From positions 3,038,001-3,102,000 of the forward strand of contig NC_015663.1 in the NCBI RefSeq assembly GCF_000215745.1: DNA of 64,000 nt. Reading direction: 5' to 3'. The notes beneath the pieces are model-generated. The model saw only the letters and a list, made by a program, of their open reading frames with translations, had not been told where the DNA came from and did not search any database. The stretch comes from Klebsiella aerogenes KCTC 2190. Lineage in GTDB: Bacteria > Pseudomonadota > Gammaproteobacteria > Enterobacterales > Enterobacteriaceae. The translations under genes were made by a program, and so were the position numbers. Each line of letters starts with the position of its first letter. Within the stretch, counting starts at the first letter, position 1. Shown here in pieces: positions 43,191-51,702 of the stretch.

Positions 43191-44009
43191 TTACAGCAGG
43201 TTACGATTGATAAAGTCGGCGATGCTGGTTGTTTCGTTTTCGCCGATCACCACGTTGGCCCGTGCTTTGACTTCCTCAACCGCGTTACCCATCGCCACGC
43301 CGGTCCCGGCGGCTTCCAGCATGCTGAGGTCGTTGTAGTTATCGCCAAAAGCGATGACGTCCTGCATGGATAATCCTTGCGCGGCGACCCACTGCGCCAG
43401 GCGTTTGCCTTTGCTGTTGCCGGCGCGGGCGATATCAACCTGATCGTGCCACGACCATTCGCATTCCAGGCCCAGATTCTGGCCGACGGTCTGCGCGAAG
43501 GCCTGCAGTTTCGGGATATTTTCATCGGTGAGGGCGAATTTCCATACCGCTTGTACTTCACGCGCCGCCTGCGCCAGAGAATCCACCTGGGTGAAAACCG
43601 GGCGCTGTTCAACCGGCAGCGACTGCGCCCAGTTAGTGGTGCGGATCACATGGCCGGTCGGACGTTCATAAAGCATGGCGTCATCGACGTACATCAGACC
43701 GTGAATATCGTGTTCGGCGAGCAGGCTGGTGAGGCTGAGGGCCTTATCCACCGGCATCGGATCGGCTTCGAGAACCTTTTTTGCATGATAATCATACAAA
43801 TAGGTACCATTACAACAAATTGCAGGTGTATCGAGAGCCAGTGCCTGATAAAAAGGATGGATAGCGACGTGATGTCGGCCGGTTACAACGATCACCTGAT
43901 ATCCAGCCTCCCGGGCGCGAGCCAGCGCATCGAGCGACGCCGGAAGAATCGTTTTTTTCGAGGTCAGTAGGGTGCCGTCTAAATCGAGGGCGATCACGCG
44001 TGAGGTCAT
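43191..44009 (-). CDS. ybhA: Pyridoxal phosphatase YbhA (HAD family)
   Basis: Encodes 272 residues, the same as E. coli YbhA. HAD motif I is ALDLDGTLLTS, motif II TGRHHVAIHP, motif III lysine in NSKGKRLAQ, and motif IV FGDNYNDLSMLEAAG, with the cap domain of Cof-type phosphatases between. It hydrolyses pyridoxal phosphate and some other phosphosugars. The ATG at 44009 matches E. coli; an upstream start at 44057 adds 16 non-homologous residues. Confidence 0.95.
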   Translation of the reverse strand: MTSRVIALDLDGTLLTSKKTILPASLDALARAREAGYQVIVVTGRHHVAIHPFYQALALDTPAICCNGTYLYDYHAKKVLEADPMPVDKALSLTSLLAEHDIHGLMYVDDAMLYERPTGHVIRTTNWAQSLPVEQRPVFTQVDSLAQAAREVQAVWKFALTDENIPKLQAFAQTVGQNLGLECEWSWHDQVDIARAGNSKGKRLAQWVAAQGLSMQDVIAFGDNYNDLSMLEAAGTGVAMGNAVEEVKARANVVIGENETTSIADFINRNLL

Positions 44010-44193
44010 GTGTTGGTTCCGGTAAATGGTGAAAAAGGGTCTGCCATGATGGTACACGGCTTCGTCTCAGGGGCAAATTTTTCAGCATCTACCGTTAAAA
44101 GCGTCTATACCATTCATCGTTGCGCCGCGCGCCGGATGAAATGTATAACGATGTCCACGAGCAGTTTCACGAGCAGTGAGGAAAGGAGTAGTC

Positions 44194-45189
44194 ATGAAAC
44201 AAACCGTATATACCGCCAGCCCGGAGAGCCATCAGATTCACGTCTGGAGCCTCAATGCTGAGGGAAATCTGACATTGGTTCAGGTTGTTGATGCCCCGGG
44301 CCAGGTGCAGCCGATGGTGGTAAGCCCGAACAAAGAGTATCTCTATGTCGGCGTGCGTCCGGAGTTTCGCGTCCTGGCTTACCGCATTGCGCCAGATAAT
44401 GGCGCGCTGACTTTCGCCGGCGAAGCCGCGCTGCCGGGGAGCCCGACGCATATCTCCACCGACCATCAGGGCCGTTTTGTTTTCAGCGCATCCTACAATC
44501 AGGGCTGCGTGAGCGTGACGCCATTGATTGACGGCCTGCCGGGCGAAACGGTCACCGTCGTCGAGGGGCTGGAGGGCTGCCACTCGGCCAATATTTCACC
44601 GGACAACCGCACGCTATGGGTACCGGCGCTGAAGCAGGATCGTATTTGCCTGTTTAATCTGAGCGATGACGGCTATCTGGCCGCGCAGGAGCCGGCGGAA
44701 GTTACTACCGTGGAAGGCGCCGGTCCGCGGCATATGGTGTTCCATCCGAACCAGCAGTATGGCTACTGTGTGAACGAGCTGAACAGCTCCGTTGACGTGT
44801 GGGAGCTTAAAGATCCGCACGGGAAAATTGAGTGCGTACAGACGCTGGATATGATGCCGCCAGATTTTACCGGCGTGCGTTGGGCTGCGGATATCCATAT
44901 TACGCCGGATGGCCGTCATCTTTATGCCTGCGATCGTACCGCCAGCATTATCACCATCTTTAGCGTTTCTGAAGACGGTAGCGTACTGTCTATTGAAAGC
45001 TACCAGCCGACCGAAGCGCAGCCGCGCGGCTTTAATCTCGATCACAGCGGTAAGTATCTGATTGCCGCGGGGCAGAAATCGCATCATATCGCGGTTTATG
45101 AAATTGCCGGCGAGCAGGGGCTGTTAAAAGAGAAAGGGCGTTATGCTGTTGGTCAGGGCCCTATGTGGGTAGTGGTTAACGCGCATTAA
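44194..45189 (+). CDS. pgl: 6-phosphogluconolactonase
   Basis: Encodes 331 residues, matching E. coli Pgl (YbhE). It is a seven-bladed beta-propeller enzyme that hydrolyses 6-phosphogluconolactone in the pentose phosphate pathway. Repeated blade motifs include [29 protein letters not shown] and [11 protein letters not shown]. The ATG at 44194 has GAAAGGAGTAGTC before it; the six-codon longer start at 44176 does not. A strong bidirectional terminator follows. Confidence 0.97.
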   Translation: MKQTVYTASPESHQIHVWSLNAEGNLTLVQVVDAPGQVQPMVVSPNKEYLYVGVRPEFRVLAYRIAPDNGALTFAGEAALPGSPTHISTDHQGRFVFSASYNQGCVSVTPLIDGLPGETVTVVEGLEGCHSANISPDNRTLWVPALKQDRICLFNLSDDGYLAAQEPAEVTTVEGAGPRHMVFHPNQQYGYCVNELNSSVDVWELKDPHGKIECVQTLDMMPPDFTGVRWAADIHITPDGRHLYACDRTASIITIFSVSEDGSVLSIESYQPTEAQPRGFNLDHSGKYLIAAGQKSHHIAVYEIAGEQGLLKEKGRYAVGQGPMWVVVNAH

Positions 45190-45203
45190 TTTGCTATTGA
45201 TAG

Positions 45204-45234
45204 AAAAAAACCTCGCGCCGGCGAGGTTTTTTTA
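45204..45234. terminator. Bidirectional terminator, pgl/ariR
   Basis: AAAAAAACCTCGC-GCCG-GCGAGGTTTTTTT, serving both pgl (+) and the ycgZ-ymgA-ariR unit (-). Confidence 0.92.
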
Positions 45235-45249
45235 TTCGGACTGACAGCT

Positions 45250-45531
45250 TTAAATATCATCCATCGTATAGCCGACGACAATTTCCAGCGTCTTGCGAAT
45301 CACATCCGCGGTAACCACGTTATCGGTGGTTTCCAGCGCATTGATCAACCATAAAATAAGCGCCTTATTGCTCAGATGTCCATCTGAGCTGAGGATACTG
45401 TCGATTGCCAGCGACATTACCGCAGATTCATCGACTAATTTATCTCCGGCGCTGCGGAAATATTCTGAGAGCGCTGTATCCTGCAGTCCTGCGTAAATAT
45501 CTGATTGCTGATGCATAGTCTGTCTCATCAT
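45250..45531 (-). CDS. ariR: AriR (YmgB)-like biofilm/acid-resistance small protein
   Basis: Encodes up to 93 residues. It aligns with E. coli AriR across its whole length (ALSEYFRSAGDKLVDESAV, NKALILWLINALETT, ADVIRKTLEIV). AriR is a small, mostly helical dimer that affects biofilm and acid resistance and acts as a connector on the Rcs phosphorelay. Three Met codons stand near the start (45531, 45528, 45516), so the N-terminus is uncertain. Last gene of ycgZ-ymgA-ariR, in the same order as E. coli. Confidence 0.9.
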   Translation of the reverse strand: MMRQTMHQQSDIYAGLQDTALSEYFRSAGDKLVDESAVMSLAIDSILSSDGHLSNKALILWLINALETTDNVVTADVIRKTLEIVVGYTMDDI

Positions 45532-45563
45532 ATTCTCACTTGTTTAGTAAACTTGTTCGGGGA

Positions 45564-45866
45564 TCAGTGTATTTTTTTGCCCGTCGGTTCGACGTTACTA
45601 TCCACAACAACGGCTCTGTTTTCCCACTGGCCGTTAATCTTTTTAATGACCGGCGCGTGATTACCGCGCGTCGTGAGTCTGACGCTAATTTCATCGATAA
45701 CGGCAATAATTGCATTCCTTCGCTGGCGGTTCGTTTCCGCTGCCTGCATTAACCGAAGTTTGACTAGCAGCGTCGGAATATTAATTGGCCGGTTTGTTTT
45801 AAGAAGAGATAAAACTGCCTCGCCAATAATCTCATCGCTAACCCGATCTGATTGACTGCTTTTCAT
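45564..45866 (-). CDS. ymgA: YmgA-like small connector protein
   Basis: Encodes 100 residues. The N-terminal SDEIIGEAVLSLLKTNRPINIPTLLVKL matches E. coli YmgA, and KKINGQWENR with the C-terminal KKIH fits too. In E. coli YmgA and YmgB act through RcsC to induce colanic acid and biofilm matrix genes. Two tandem ATGs (45869, 45866) lie after GAGGGAC; the second gives the E. coli-like start MKSS. It lies between ycgZ and ariR in one transcription unit. Confidence 0.87.
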   Translation of the reverse strand: MKSSQSDRVSDEIIGEAVLSLLKTNRPINIPTLLVKLRLMQAAETNRQRRNAIIAVIDEISVRLTTRGNHAPVIKKINGQWENRAVVVDSNVEPTGKKIH

Positions 45867-45931
45867 CATCGTCCCTCTGCATGCCAGGTTGTTCCTGTAG
45901 GCCCGGTCAGGTGCAGGCCGACAGTCAGCGT

Positions 45932-46177
45932 TTACTCCTGACGCTCAAACAGCAGGCCAATCAACGTTTGATAATGATTTTCTTCTTCCGGGGCTCGTGC
46001 GACGTCAAGACGGCTCAGTAACTTGGTGCAAAGCGCTTTGCGGTTTAAATGCCGCCCTTCGGTGAGAATGTCCATCACGATTTCGCCCAGCGTCTCCTGC
46101 TGAGAAGGTAACGATGCTTTGTTGAAATACTGGGCTATCGCGTTCGCTGTATCTGGAATGTAACCATTCTGCTGCAT
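45932..46177 (-). CDS. ycgZ: YcgZ-like small connector protein
   Basis: Encodes 81 residues from the ATG at 46177, preceded by AAAGGAGCGCAT. ANAIAQYFNKASLPSQQETLGEIVMDIL aligns with E. coli YcgZ, as does HYQTLIGLLFE at the end. It is the first gene of the unit that BluR represses and blue light with BluF de-represses in E. coli. An in-frame start at 46201 would add eight residues without a good ribosome site. The product may tune Rcs signalling in the cold. Confidence 0.9.
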   Translation of the reverse strand: MQQNGYIPDTANAIAQYFNKASLPSQQETLGEIVMDILTEGRHLNRKALCTKLLSRLDVARAPEEENHYQTLIGLLFERQE

Positions 46178-46486
46178 ATGCGCTCCTTTAATTTCACTCA
46201 TCTGTTAACTGTGAGTAAACTTATACAATAATTTGTAACTTGTACATAGCGTATTGCGCAATAAATCGTGTCTGGAGTATATTTGATTGAAAATTATTGA
46301 TAAATTTGTTGTTTTTTTATTTTGTGTAAAATTGCAATGAGGGTTTTAAGCGTGACGGATTGTACAAGATTGTGCGGCCTGGCGGCGTTGTGTGTTCAAA
46401 TTTTGTTAATATAAATACTTGTTTCGCAAGACGTATCGAACAGTAACTGCTACTGTGAATGCTTATACCTCTCATCTGGAACCGCT
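46178..46486. promoter_or_regulatory. ycgZ-bluF divergent region with TTGTACA motifs
   Basis: 309 bp, very AT-rich, holding both divergent promoters. Two candidate BluR/MlrA-type half sites are seen: TTGTACA at 46240-46246, with TATACAA 11 nt before it, and TTGTACAA at 46360-46367. In E. coli BluR represses ycgZ from this intergenic region. Confidence 0.65.
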
Positions 46487-47698
46487 ATGCTCACCACCAT
46501 CATTTATCGCAGCCATATCTGCGACGATGTCTCATTCAAATCGCTCGAGTCGATGGTTGCTGCGGCTAACGAGAGAAATGGTCAGGCGGATGTCACCGGT
46601 ATTTTACTTTTTAACGGTACGCATTTTTTCCAACTCATTGAAGGACCGGAAGAAAACGTACAGCAAATCTATCGACATATTTGCGCCGACCCGCGTCATT
46701 ACAATCTGGTGGAGCTTCTGTGCGATTACGCGCCGGCTCGCCGCTTTGGTAAGGTCGGCATGGAGCTGTTTGATTTAAGGGAACACGATCGCGACGCGGT
46801 ACTACAGAACGTGCTGGATAAGGGGACGACAAAATATCAGCTGACTTACGACGACCGGGCGCTGCATTTTTTCCGTACCTTTGTCGAAGCGACGGAAAAA
46901 GAGAACTATTATGAAATTCCGTCAGCTGATAGCTGGGATTTTACTGCTGATGAGAGCTCGTTTTATCCGGCCGTACCCTGTATCGACGGCGCTGAATCAT
47001 GCTGTTTTGCTTTTCAGCCGGTGGTTGACCCCTTTGCCTGCGAAATAATCTCCTGGGAAGCGCTGCTGCGTACCGTTGACGGAGAACCGCCCGCAGCCTA
47101 TTTTGCCGGTTTGTCAGGCGATGAGATTTACGTCGCGGATCTGCAAAGTAAACGGGTTGCGCTGGCCATTGCCGGTAAGTTAGGCCTGCGTGAACGTACG
47201 CTGACCATCAATCTACTGCCGATGACGCTGGTGAAAGTGGCGGATGCGGTGCCATTCCTGCTAACGGAAATTCAGCGCAACGATTTGATTCCGGAACAAA
47301 TTATTGTTGAATTCACCGAGCGTGAAGTGATTTCGCGAATGGATGAGTTTACCGATGCCGTACGCAAATTGAAGGGGGCGGGAATACGCGTCGCTATCGA
47401 TCACTTTGGCGCCGGTTTTGCCGGGCTATCGCTGCTGGCGCAATATCAACCGGATCGAATTAAAATTGACCAACAGCTGATCCGCAACATCCATCGTGAC
47501 GGGCCGCGTCAGGCTATCGTGCAGGCGATTATTAAATGCTGCCACTCGCTGGAAATTGCCGTATCGGTGGTTGGCGTTGAGCAGGCGGAGGAGTGGATGT
47601 GGCTGGAGGCGGCGGGTATTTCTCATTTCCAGGGAAATCTGTTTGCCAGCCCGCGACTGGGTGGTCTGCCGGCTATCGCCTGGCCGGGGAAAATATGA
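46487..47698 (+). CDS. bluF: BluF, blue-light (BLUF-EAL) anti-repressor
   Basis: Encodes 403 residues, as in E. coli BluF. The BLUF domain (1-93) has Tyr7 (IIYRS), Asn31 and Gln49 (FFQLIEG), the residues that bind flavin and sense light. The EAL domain (about 155-400) keeps the EAL triplet (SWEALLRT), INLLP and VEFTE, but the DDFG motif is DHFGAGFAG and the catalytic Glu of EGVE is Val, so c-di-GMP hydrolysis is unlikely. It is expected to bind BluR and release it from DNA on blue light at low temperature. Confidence 0.95.
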   Translation: MLTTIIYRSHICDDVSFKSLESMVAAANERNGQADVTGILLFNGTHFFQLIEGPEENVQQIYRHICADPRHYNLVELLCDYAPARRFGKVGMELFDLREHDRDAVLQNVLDKGTTKYQLTYDDRALHFFRTFVEATEKENYYEIPSADSWDFTADESSFYPAVPCIDGAESCCFAFQPVVDPFACEIISWEALLRTVDGEPPAAYFAGLSGDEIYVADLQSKRVALAIAGKLGLRERTLTINLLPMTLVKVADAVPFLLTEIQRNDLIPEQIIVEFTEREVISRMDEFTDAVRKLKGAGIRVAIDHFGAGFAGLSLLAQYQPDRIKIDQQLIRNIHRDGPRQAIVQAIIKCCHSLEIAVSVVGVEQAEEWMWLEAAGISHFQGNLFASPRLGGLPAIAWPGKI

Positions 47699-47854
47699 TC
47701 CCTCCTGGGATAGCGTAAACATACTTTCATCCTTTTTCCCGCACGCTGTGAGCTGCAACCTGATATCTTTATCTGTACAAGAAAAGAGAGTTGTACAGTA
47801 TGCCTAAATTCGTTAGTTTAGGCGCTAAAGTATCAGGTTGAGATAAGGCGGCTT
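47699..47854 (+). promoter_or_regulatory. bluR promoter region with paired TTGTACA motifs
   Basis: TGTACAA at 47774-47780 and TTGTACA at 47791-47797, ten nt apart, form an inverted pair before bluR. This would suit autoregulation by BluR, a MerR-type dimer. A separate short inverted repeat (CCTAAA/TTTAGG) follows at 47803-47822. Confidence 0.6.
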
Positions 47855-48589
47855 ATGGCTTTTTACAGTATCGGTGAAGTAGCCGAGCGTTGCGGAATCA
47901 ATCCGGTCACCCTTCGAGCCTGGCAGCGGCGTTACGGTTTGCTGAAACCGCAGCGTAGCGAAGGCGGGCACCGTCAGTTTGATGAAGAAGATATTCAGCG
48001 AATCGAAGAAATTAAGCGCTGGATAGAACGTGGCGTTTCAGTGGGCAAGGTTAAAGCGCTGCTGGAAGGCCAGCTACCTGCCGCCCGTGACGAATCCGCA
48101 CAGTTGCAGGAAGAGATGATGAGTATCCTGCGCTATATGCAGCCGGCAAAAATCCGCGCCAAAATCACCGCATTAAGCCATCAGCATCCCGTCGACACCC
48201 TGCTTGATAGCCTGTTCGCGCCGGTGCGCCAGCGGCTGAAGCTCGATCAAAACACTTCAATGGTCATCAGCAGCATGTTGGATGGCATATTGATTGATTG
48301 CGTGGCGCTGTTTTTAGCGGAATCGCGTAAAAAAAATGGCAAGGAGACGCTGCTGGTGGGGTGGGGGAATGAAGACCGCACCGGCCTATGGCTGGAAGCC
48401 TGGCGTCTTTCGCAACGCGGTTGGCATGTTAACGTGCTGGCGGAACCGTTAGAATCTCCCCGCCCGGAGCTGTTTCCTGGACAACATATTTTCGTCTGGA
48501 CCGGGCGCCCCGCCTCGCCGCTGCAACTGGAGCTGCTGGGCCACTGGCAGGAACAGGGCTTTAGTATTCACTTCCACGGTAACGAATAA
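47855..48589 (+). CDS. bluR: BluR, MerR-like repressor of the ycgZ unit
   Basis: Encodes 244 residues. The N-terminal MerR-type winged HTH is [21 protein letters not shown] with [19 protein letters not shown]; this is the MlrA/BluR subgroup. The C-terminal part (about 90-240) resembles a B12-binding-like fold without a cobalamin motif and is the likely BluF contact. It represses ycgZ-ymgA-ariR in the dark. The gene lies after bluF with its own promoter region, as in E. coli. Confidence 0.95.
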   Translation: MAFYSIGEVAERCGINPVTLRAWQRRYGLLKPQRSEGGHRQFDEEDIQRIEEIKRWIERGVSVGKVKALLEGQLPAARDESAQLQEEMMSILRYMQPAKIRAKITALSHQHPVDTLLDSLFAPVRQRLKLDQNTSMVISSMLDGILIDCVALFLAESRKKNGKETLLVGWGNEDRTGLWLEAWRLSQRGWHVNVLAEPLESPRPELFPGQHIFVWTGRPASPLQLELLGHWQEQGFSIHFHGNE

Positions 48590-48622
48590 AAAAACCTGCC
48601 TTGCAAGTGAGGCAGGTTGCTG
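48590..48622 (-). terminator. Terminator between bluR and the LuxR-type gene
   Basis: AACCTGCC and GGCAGGTT pair around TTGCAAGTGA. On the minus strand a T-run (TTTTTTT) follows, so it ends the LuxR-type gene; for bluR it lacks a T-tail but may still stop transcription. Confidence 0.75.
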
Positions 48623-48642
48623 TTTGCTTACGTCGCGCGTGC

Positions 48643-49197
48643 TCACAGATGGATTTGACTCCAGGACTTAAATGTTTCGCTACGGCTGATATTAAAGAAA
48701 TCGGTCCTGCCGCTGCAGCCCAGTTTTTTTATCAGATTCAAACGGATTTGATAAATTGTCTTAATATGCAAGTTTAGCGAGCGACCAATGCTGGCAATGG
48801 CTTCGCCATTACTGATGAGCTGAATGACCTTCTTTTCTCGCTCGGTAAACTGTATCAGTTCGCCAGGAGAAGTATGCGATTTATAATAACGGGTCGGTTG
48901 ATTGAGAAATGTTTTTAATTCAGCAGGGGTCGATCTGGCGGGAATGCGTAACATTGGCAGTTCGCTAAGGAAATTAAGATCGTTGCCTTCGGTTAATAAA
49001 ATAAAAATCGTTTCCCGACGATTGTATTTGTGTTGCAACACCGAGAAATAGCTATCGCTGGTAAAGAAAACATGCTTTTTGCGAAAGCAACTTTCTGGCA
49101 GCGTGCGCAGAATAAGGCTGATACCACTCATCAGAAAGTGGTTGTCAATCCACAGGTCATAGCGTTCGGAACAAATGTGCGTGTGTTTACTGAACAT
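48643..49197 (-). CDS. LuxR-type helix-turn-helix regulator, unrecognised
   Basis: Encodes 184 residues from the ATG at 49197, which has GTGGAGACCAAA before it; the longer frame to 49290 is rejected. The C-terminal part (about 120-175) is a LuxR/FixJ HTH: FTEREKKVIQLISNGEAIAS followed by IGRSLNLHIKTIYQIRLNLI. The N-terminal part has no visible receiver Asp pattern. In this it resembles RcsA, BglJ, DctR and MatA, which pair with RcsB; I could not match it to one of them. It follows an AriR-like gene by 28 nt, so it may join the same pathway. Interesting but unassigned. Confidence 0.75.
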   Translation of the reverse strand: MFSKHTHICSERYDLWIDNHFLMSGISLILRTLPESCFRKKHVFFTSDSYFSVLQHKYNRRETIFILLTEGNDLNFLSELPMLRIPARSTPAELKTFLNQPTRYYKSHTSPGELIQFTEREKKVIQLISNGEAIASIGRSLNLHIKTIYQIRLNLIKKLGCSGRTDFFNISRSETFKSWSQIHL

Positions 49198-49225
49198 TTT
49201 GGTCTCCACGAAGCGGATGGACGAA

Positions 49226-49438
49226 TTAATGACGAATACCACAGCGCAGAATATCCAGCGCCTGTAAATAGATATCAGCAAGTATTTCATTACTTTCTAT
49301 TTGTAACCGTTGATTAATCTCACTAATTAATTGAAGATCGTCAACGGTTTTATTTTCCTGTAATAAGCTATTTTCTATGTTTTTCAGCAATGCGCAGTTA
49401 GCTATAAACTGCACAGGGATCGTATTTTTGATATGCAT
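49226..49438 (-). CDS. Small AriR-family-like protein
   Basis: Encodes 70 residues from MHIKNTIPVQFIANC. Residues 47-61 (SNEILADIYLQALDI) line up with the AriR C-terminal helix (ADVIRKTLEI), and the rest is similarly helical, so I place it in the YmgB/AriR/YmgC group with moderate trust. The start at 49438 has GGGAGATTCAGG before it; the frame continues to 49492. It precedes the LuxR-type gene in one unit. E. coli has a fourth gene, ymgC, in its ycgZ operon; this could be a relocated relative. Confidence 0.55.
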   Translation of the reverse strand: MHIKNTIPVQFIANCALLKNIENSLLQENKTVDDLQLISEINQRLQIESNEILADIYLQALDILRCGIRH

Positions 49439-49492
49439 AAGCCTGAATCTCCCACGCGATAAATAAAAGCCGCTGGCGTAAACGATTTGCAC

Positions 49493-49829
49493 ATCGTTTA
49501 CGCCAAAACATTGCGGACAGGCAACGGTAAAACAGGAACCACCTCAAAATAACCGCGGCGTTGGCGCAGAGTGCTGACCCGAGCGCGCGCGTAAAATCGA
49601 GCTACCCGTCAACTATAGACGCTCAGAGGAAAGTTGTACAAATTTCTGCGAAATAATTTGTACACATTAGCGATGTGTTAATGTGATTTTGTTTATGTCT
49701 TTGATTTTTTGTGGTTTTTATTTTTGCACTCTTGTACAAGTAAGGCGGTAAATCTCTCCGAAAAACGCAGAATGCGCTTCGCGCAGGGTTATACTTGTCT
49801 GCCGAGAAAGTGAAAAAGAAGGGAATGCG
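49493..49829. promoter_or_regulatory. Intergenic region before the AriR-like gene and blc, with TTGTACA motifs
   Basis: About 340 bp between divergent genes, with an AT-rich core. It holds TTGTACAA at 49634-49641, TTGTACA at 49658-49664 and the palindrome CTTGTACAAG at 49731-49740. The blc ATG (49830) follows GAAGGGAATGCG. No gene is seen here. Confidence 0.6.
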
Positions 49830-50363
49830 ATGAAACTATGGCCAATTTTGACCGGGGTAGCGGTATCGCTGGCGTTGGTCGCCTGTAAAACCCCAACGCC
49901 GCCTCGCGGGGTAAAACCGATAAACCATTTTGACGCCAGCCGTTATCTGGGGCGCTGGTATGAAGTCGCGCGTCTGGAAAACCGTTTTGAACGAGGTCTG
50001 GAGCAGGTGACGGCTACCTACAGTATGCGTGACGACGGCGGCATTCGCGTACTCAACCGAGGATTTGACCCGCGCAACAAACGCTGGCGCGAGAGCGAGG
50101 GCAAAGCCTATTTCACCGGCGCTTCCACCACGGCAGCGCTGAAAGTCTCTTTCTTCGGCCCCTTCTATGGCGGATATAACGTGATCGCGCTCGACGAGGA
50201 TTATCAATACGCGCTGGTGAGCGGTCCAAACCGCGACTATTTATGGCTGCTTTCGCGCACCCCGGATATTCCGTCCCACATTCGACAGCAGTACCTTGCC
50301 CTGGCCGCTGAGCTCGGTTTTGCGGTTAACAAACTGGTGTGGGTGCCGCAGGCGAAGGCTTAA
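49830..50363 (+). CDS. blc: Outer membrane lipoprotein Blc (bacterial lipocalin)
   Basis: Encodes 177 residues. The signal peptide ends in a lipobox (LALVACKT), giving an outer-membrane lipoprotein. Lipocalin signature GRWYEVARLENRFERGL is followed by LNRGFDPRNKRWRESEGKA, and the barrel strands end with LVSGPNRDYLWLLSRTP. It binds lysophospholipids and is induced in stationary phase in E. coli. Here it lies outside its usual E. coli location near ampC. The stop overlaps the anti-sigma gene tail by 4 nt. Confidence 0.95.
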   Translation: MKLWPILTGVAVSLALVACKTPTPPRGVKPINHFDASRYLGRWYEVARLENRFERGLEQVTATYSMRDDGGIRVLNRGFDPRNKRWRESEGKAYFTGASTTAALKVSFFGPFYGGYNVIALDEDYQYALVSGPNRDYLWLLSRTPDIPSHIRQQYLALAAELGFAVNKLVWVPQAKA

Positions 50364-51154
50364 ACTATCGCTTGCCGCAGGGTGTGCGCCGCATCGTTGA
50401 GCACGGGCGCCGGCATACGGCCGATCAGCGCAAACTGGTAGCCGCCGTGGCGCCACCAGCGCAGGTTCATGCCCTGACGCTGCTCATTTTGCGGCGGTGA
50501 GGCGGATTGCCGGGCGGCGGGTGAAATACAAAGCGCGACCGGGCCGTAACCGGTATGCAGCCAGAGGATTTGCGTGATCGAGGTACTTTCGTAGCGCAGC
50601 ATACGGACCATTTTCAGCTCCGCCTCAGGCAAGGCGAGCTGGCGTCGTTCTAGCAACAGTCCTGTATCCTGCGCCGAACGACGCAGGCCACGGTCGAGCA
50701 TCGCGGGTGAATTATCAACATCGGCCACGGTTTCCGCGCTATATAGCGACATGTACTGGGCTTCAAGACGGCGAATATTCTCGTCATCGTCTTCCTGCGG
50801 CTCAGGCCGCCAGAAATAACTTGCTGCGCTACCGATAACCAACAGGCCCAATGAGGCGGCAATCAGCGCGCGACGGCTGAAGCGCGCCTGATTTTGCGCT
50901 TTACTTTTCGGCCCGGTGAGGTAGGGCGCCAGTTTCGCCTGCATCCGCGCCACGGGCGCTTCATCAATCAGGGCGGCGAAAGCATGTTGATAAGGCTGAT
51001 GATTATTCATTAACCTGGCGGTGCGGCTGGCGAGCTGCGGGTCGCGGGCAAAGGTTTCGCTAAAACGGCGGGCGTCCTCCGCGCACATTTCGCCATCAAG
51101 CCAGGCGACAATGGCCTCGTCCTGCCAGGGTGGGGAAAAGCGAATAGGGTTCAT
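50360..51154 (-). CDS. Putative transmembrane anti-sigma factor
   Basis: Encodes 264 residues. An N-terminal helical region (about 10-75, DEAIVAWLDGEMCAEDARRF) resembles anti-sigma domains, a single membrane segment lies at about 96-114 (ALIAASLGLLVIGSAASYF), and the rest would be periplasmic. The zinc-binding HxxxCxxC of ZAS proteins is not complete. The start overlaps the ECF sigma gene by 4 nt (ATGA), which strongly supports the pairing. The signal it senses is unknown. Confidence 0.75.
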   Translation of the reverse strand: MNPIRFSPPWQDEAIVAWLDGEMCAEDARRFSETFARDPQLASRTARLMNNHQPYQHAFAALIDEAPVARMQAKLAPYLTGPKSKAQNQARFSRRALIAASLGLLVIGSAASYFWRPEPQEDDDENIRRLEAQYMSLYSAETVADVDNSPAMLDRGLRRSAQDTGLLLERRQLALPEAELKMVRMLRYESTSITQILWLHTGYGPVALCISPAARQSASPPQNEQRQGMNLRWWRHGGYQFALIGRMPAPVLNDAAHTLRQAIV

Positions 51155-51666
51155 GAGCGTTTCTCCTGCGCCGGGGGCGAAATCGCCGGCGTTTTGGCCA
51201 GTGTTTCCCGCGCGGCGGCCAGCCGACTCATAATGGTGCCAATAGGTACCGATAGCGTCTCGGCGGCTTCCTGATAACTAAACCCCTCGACATACACCAA
51301 AAAGACGGCATTACGCTGCGCCTCGGGCAGTTGATTAACCCGCAGCATAAGTTGCCGATAGCGCCACCGCGTATCGTCCTGTTCGCCCGGCTCGGGGGCG
51401 GCCAGCTCCTCACACTCGACAAACCCCTGGCCGAGGCGAACCTGGCGGGCGCGCAGCTCTGAAATCCAGATTGAGTGCAAAATGGCGAATAGCCACCTGT
51501 CGATGCGGGTGCCGGGGGTAAACTGCGCGCTCTTTTCGAGCGCGCGAAGGCAGGTGGCCTGCACCAGCTCCTCGGCGACGTCGCGGTTGTGCGAGAGTAC
51601 GAGGCCGTAGCGCCACAGGCGAGAAAGATGGGCGGCAAGTTGGCTATCAACGATACGGTTAGCGAT
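51151..51666 (-). CDS. ECF-type RNA polymerase sigma factor (unusual start)
   Basis: Region 2 is clear (LWRYGLVLSHNRDVAEELVQ, then RIDRWLFAILHSIWISELRAR), as is region 4 (LPEAQRNAVFLVYVEGFSYQ, then LSVPIGTIMSRLAAARETL). The first ATG, GTG or TTG in frame is the GTG at 51564, which would cut off about half of region 2. Homology runs back to an in-frame TGA at 51694, with no normal start. An ATC at 51664-51666 lies 7 nt after AAGGA and is my candidate, giving about 171 residues. Anti-sigma gene overlaps at its end. Confidence 0.7.
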   Translation of the reverse strand: MANRIVDSQLAAHLSRLWRYGLVLSHNRDVAEELVQATCLRALEKSAQFTPGTRIDRWLFAILHSIWISELRARQVRLGQGFVECEELAAPEPGEQDDTRWRYRQLMLRVNQLPEAQRNAVFLVYVEGFSYQEAAETLSVPIGTIMSRLAAARETLAKTPAISPPAQEKRS

Positions 51667-51702
51667 GTTCTTATCCTTATTGATTCTGGCGAATCACGAC
51701 TA

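Noticed and set aside
46240..46246. TTGTACA as part of a LexA box
   Set aside because: LexA needs CTGT and ACAG eight bases apart; the sites here do not fit and no damage-response gene is near.
47800..47841. A 13-codon open frame just before bluR, possibly a leader peptide
   Set aside because: Its start overlaps the TTGTACA site, the ribosome site is weak, and there is no terminator/anti-terminator pair after it. Chance is the simpler reading.
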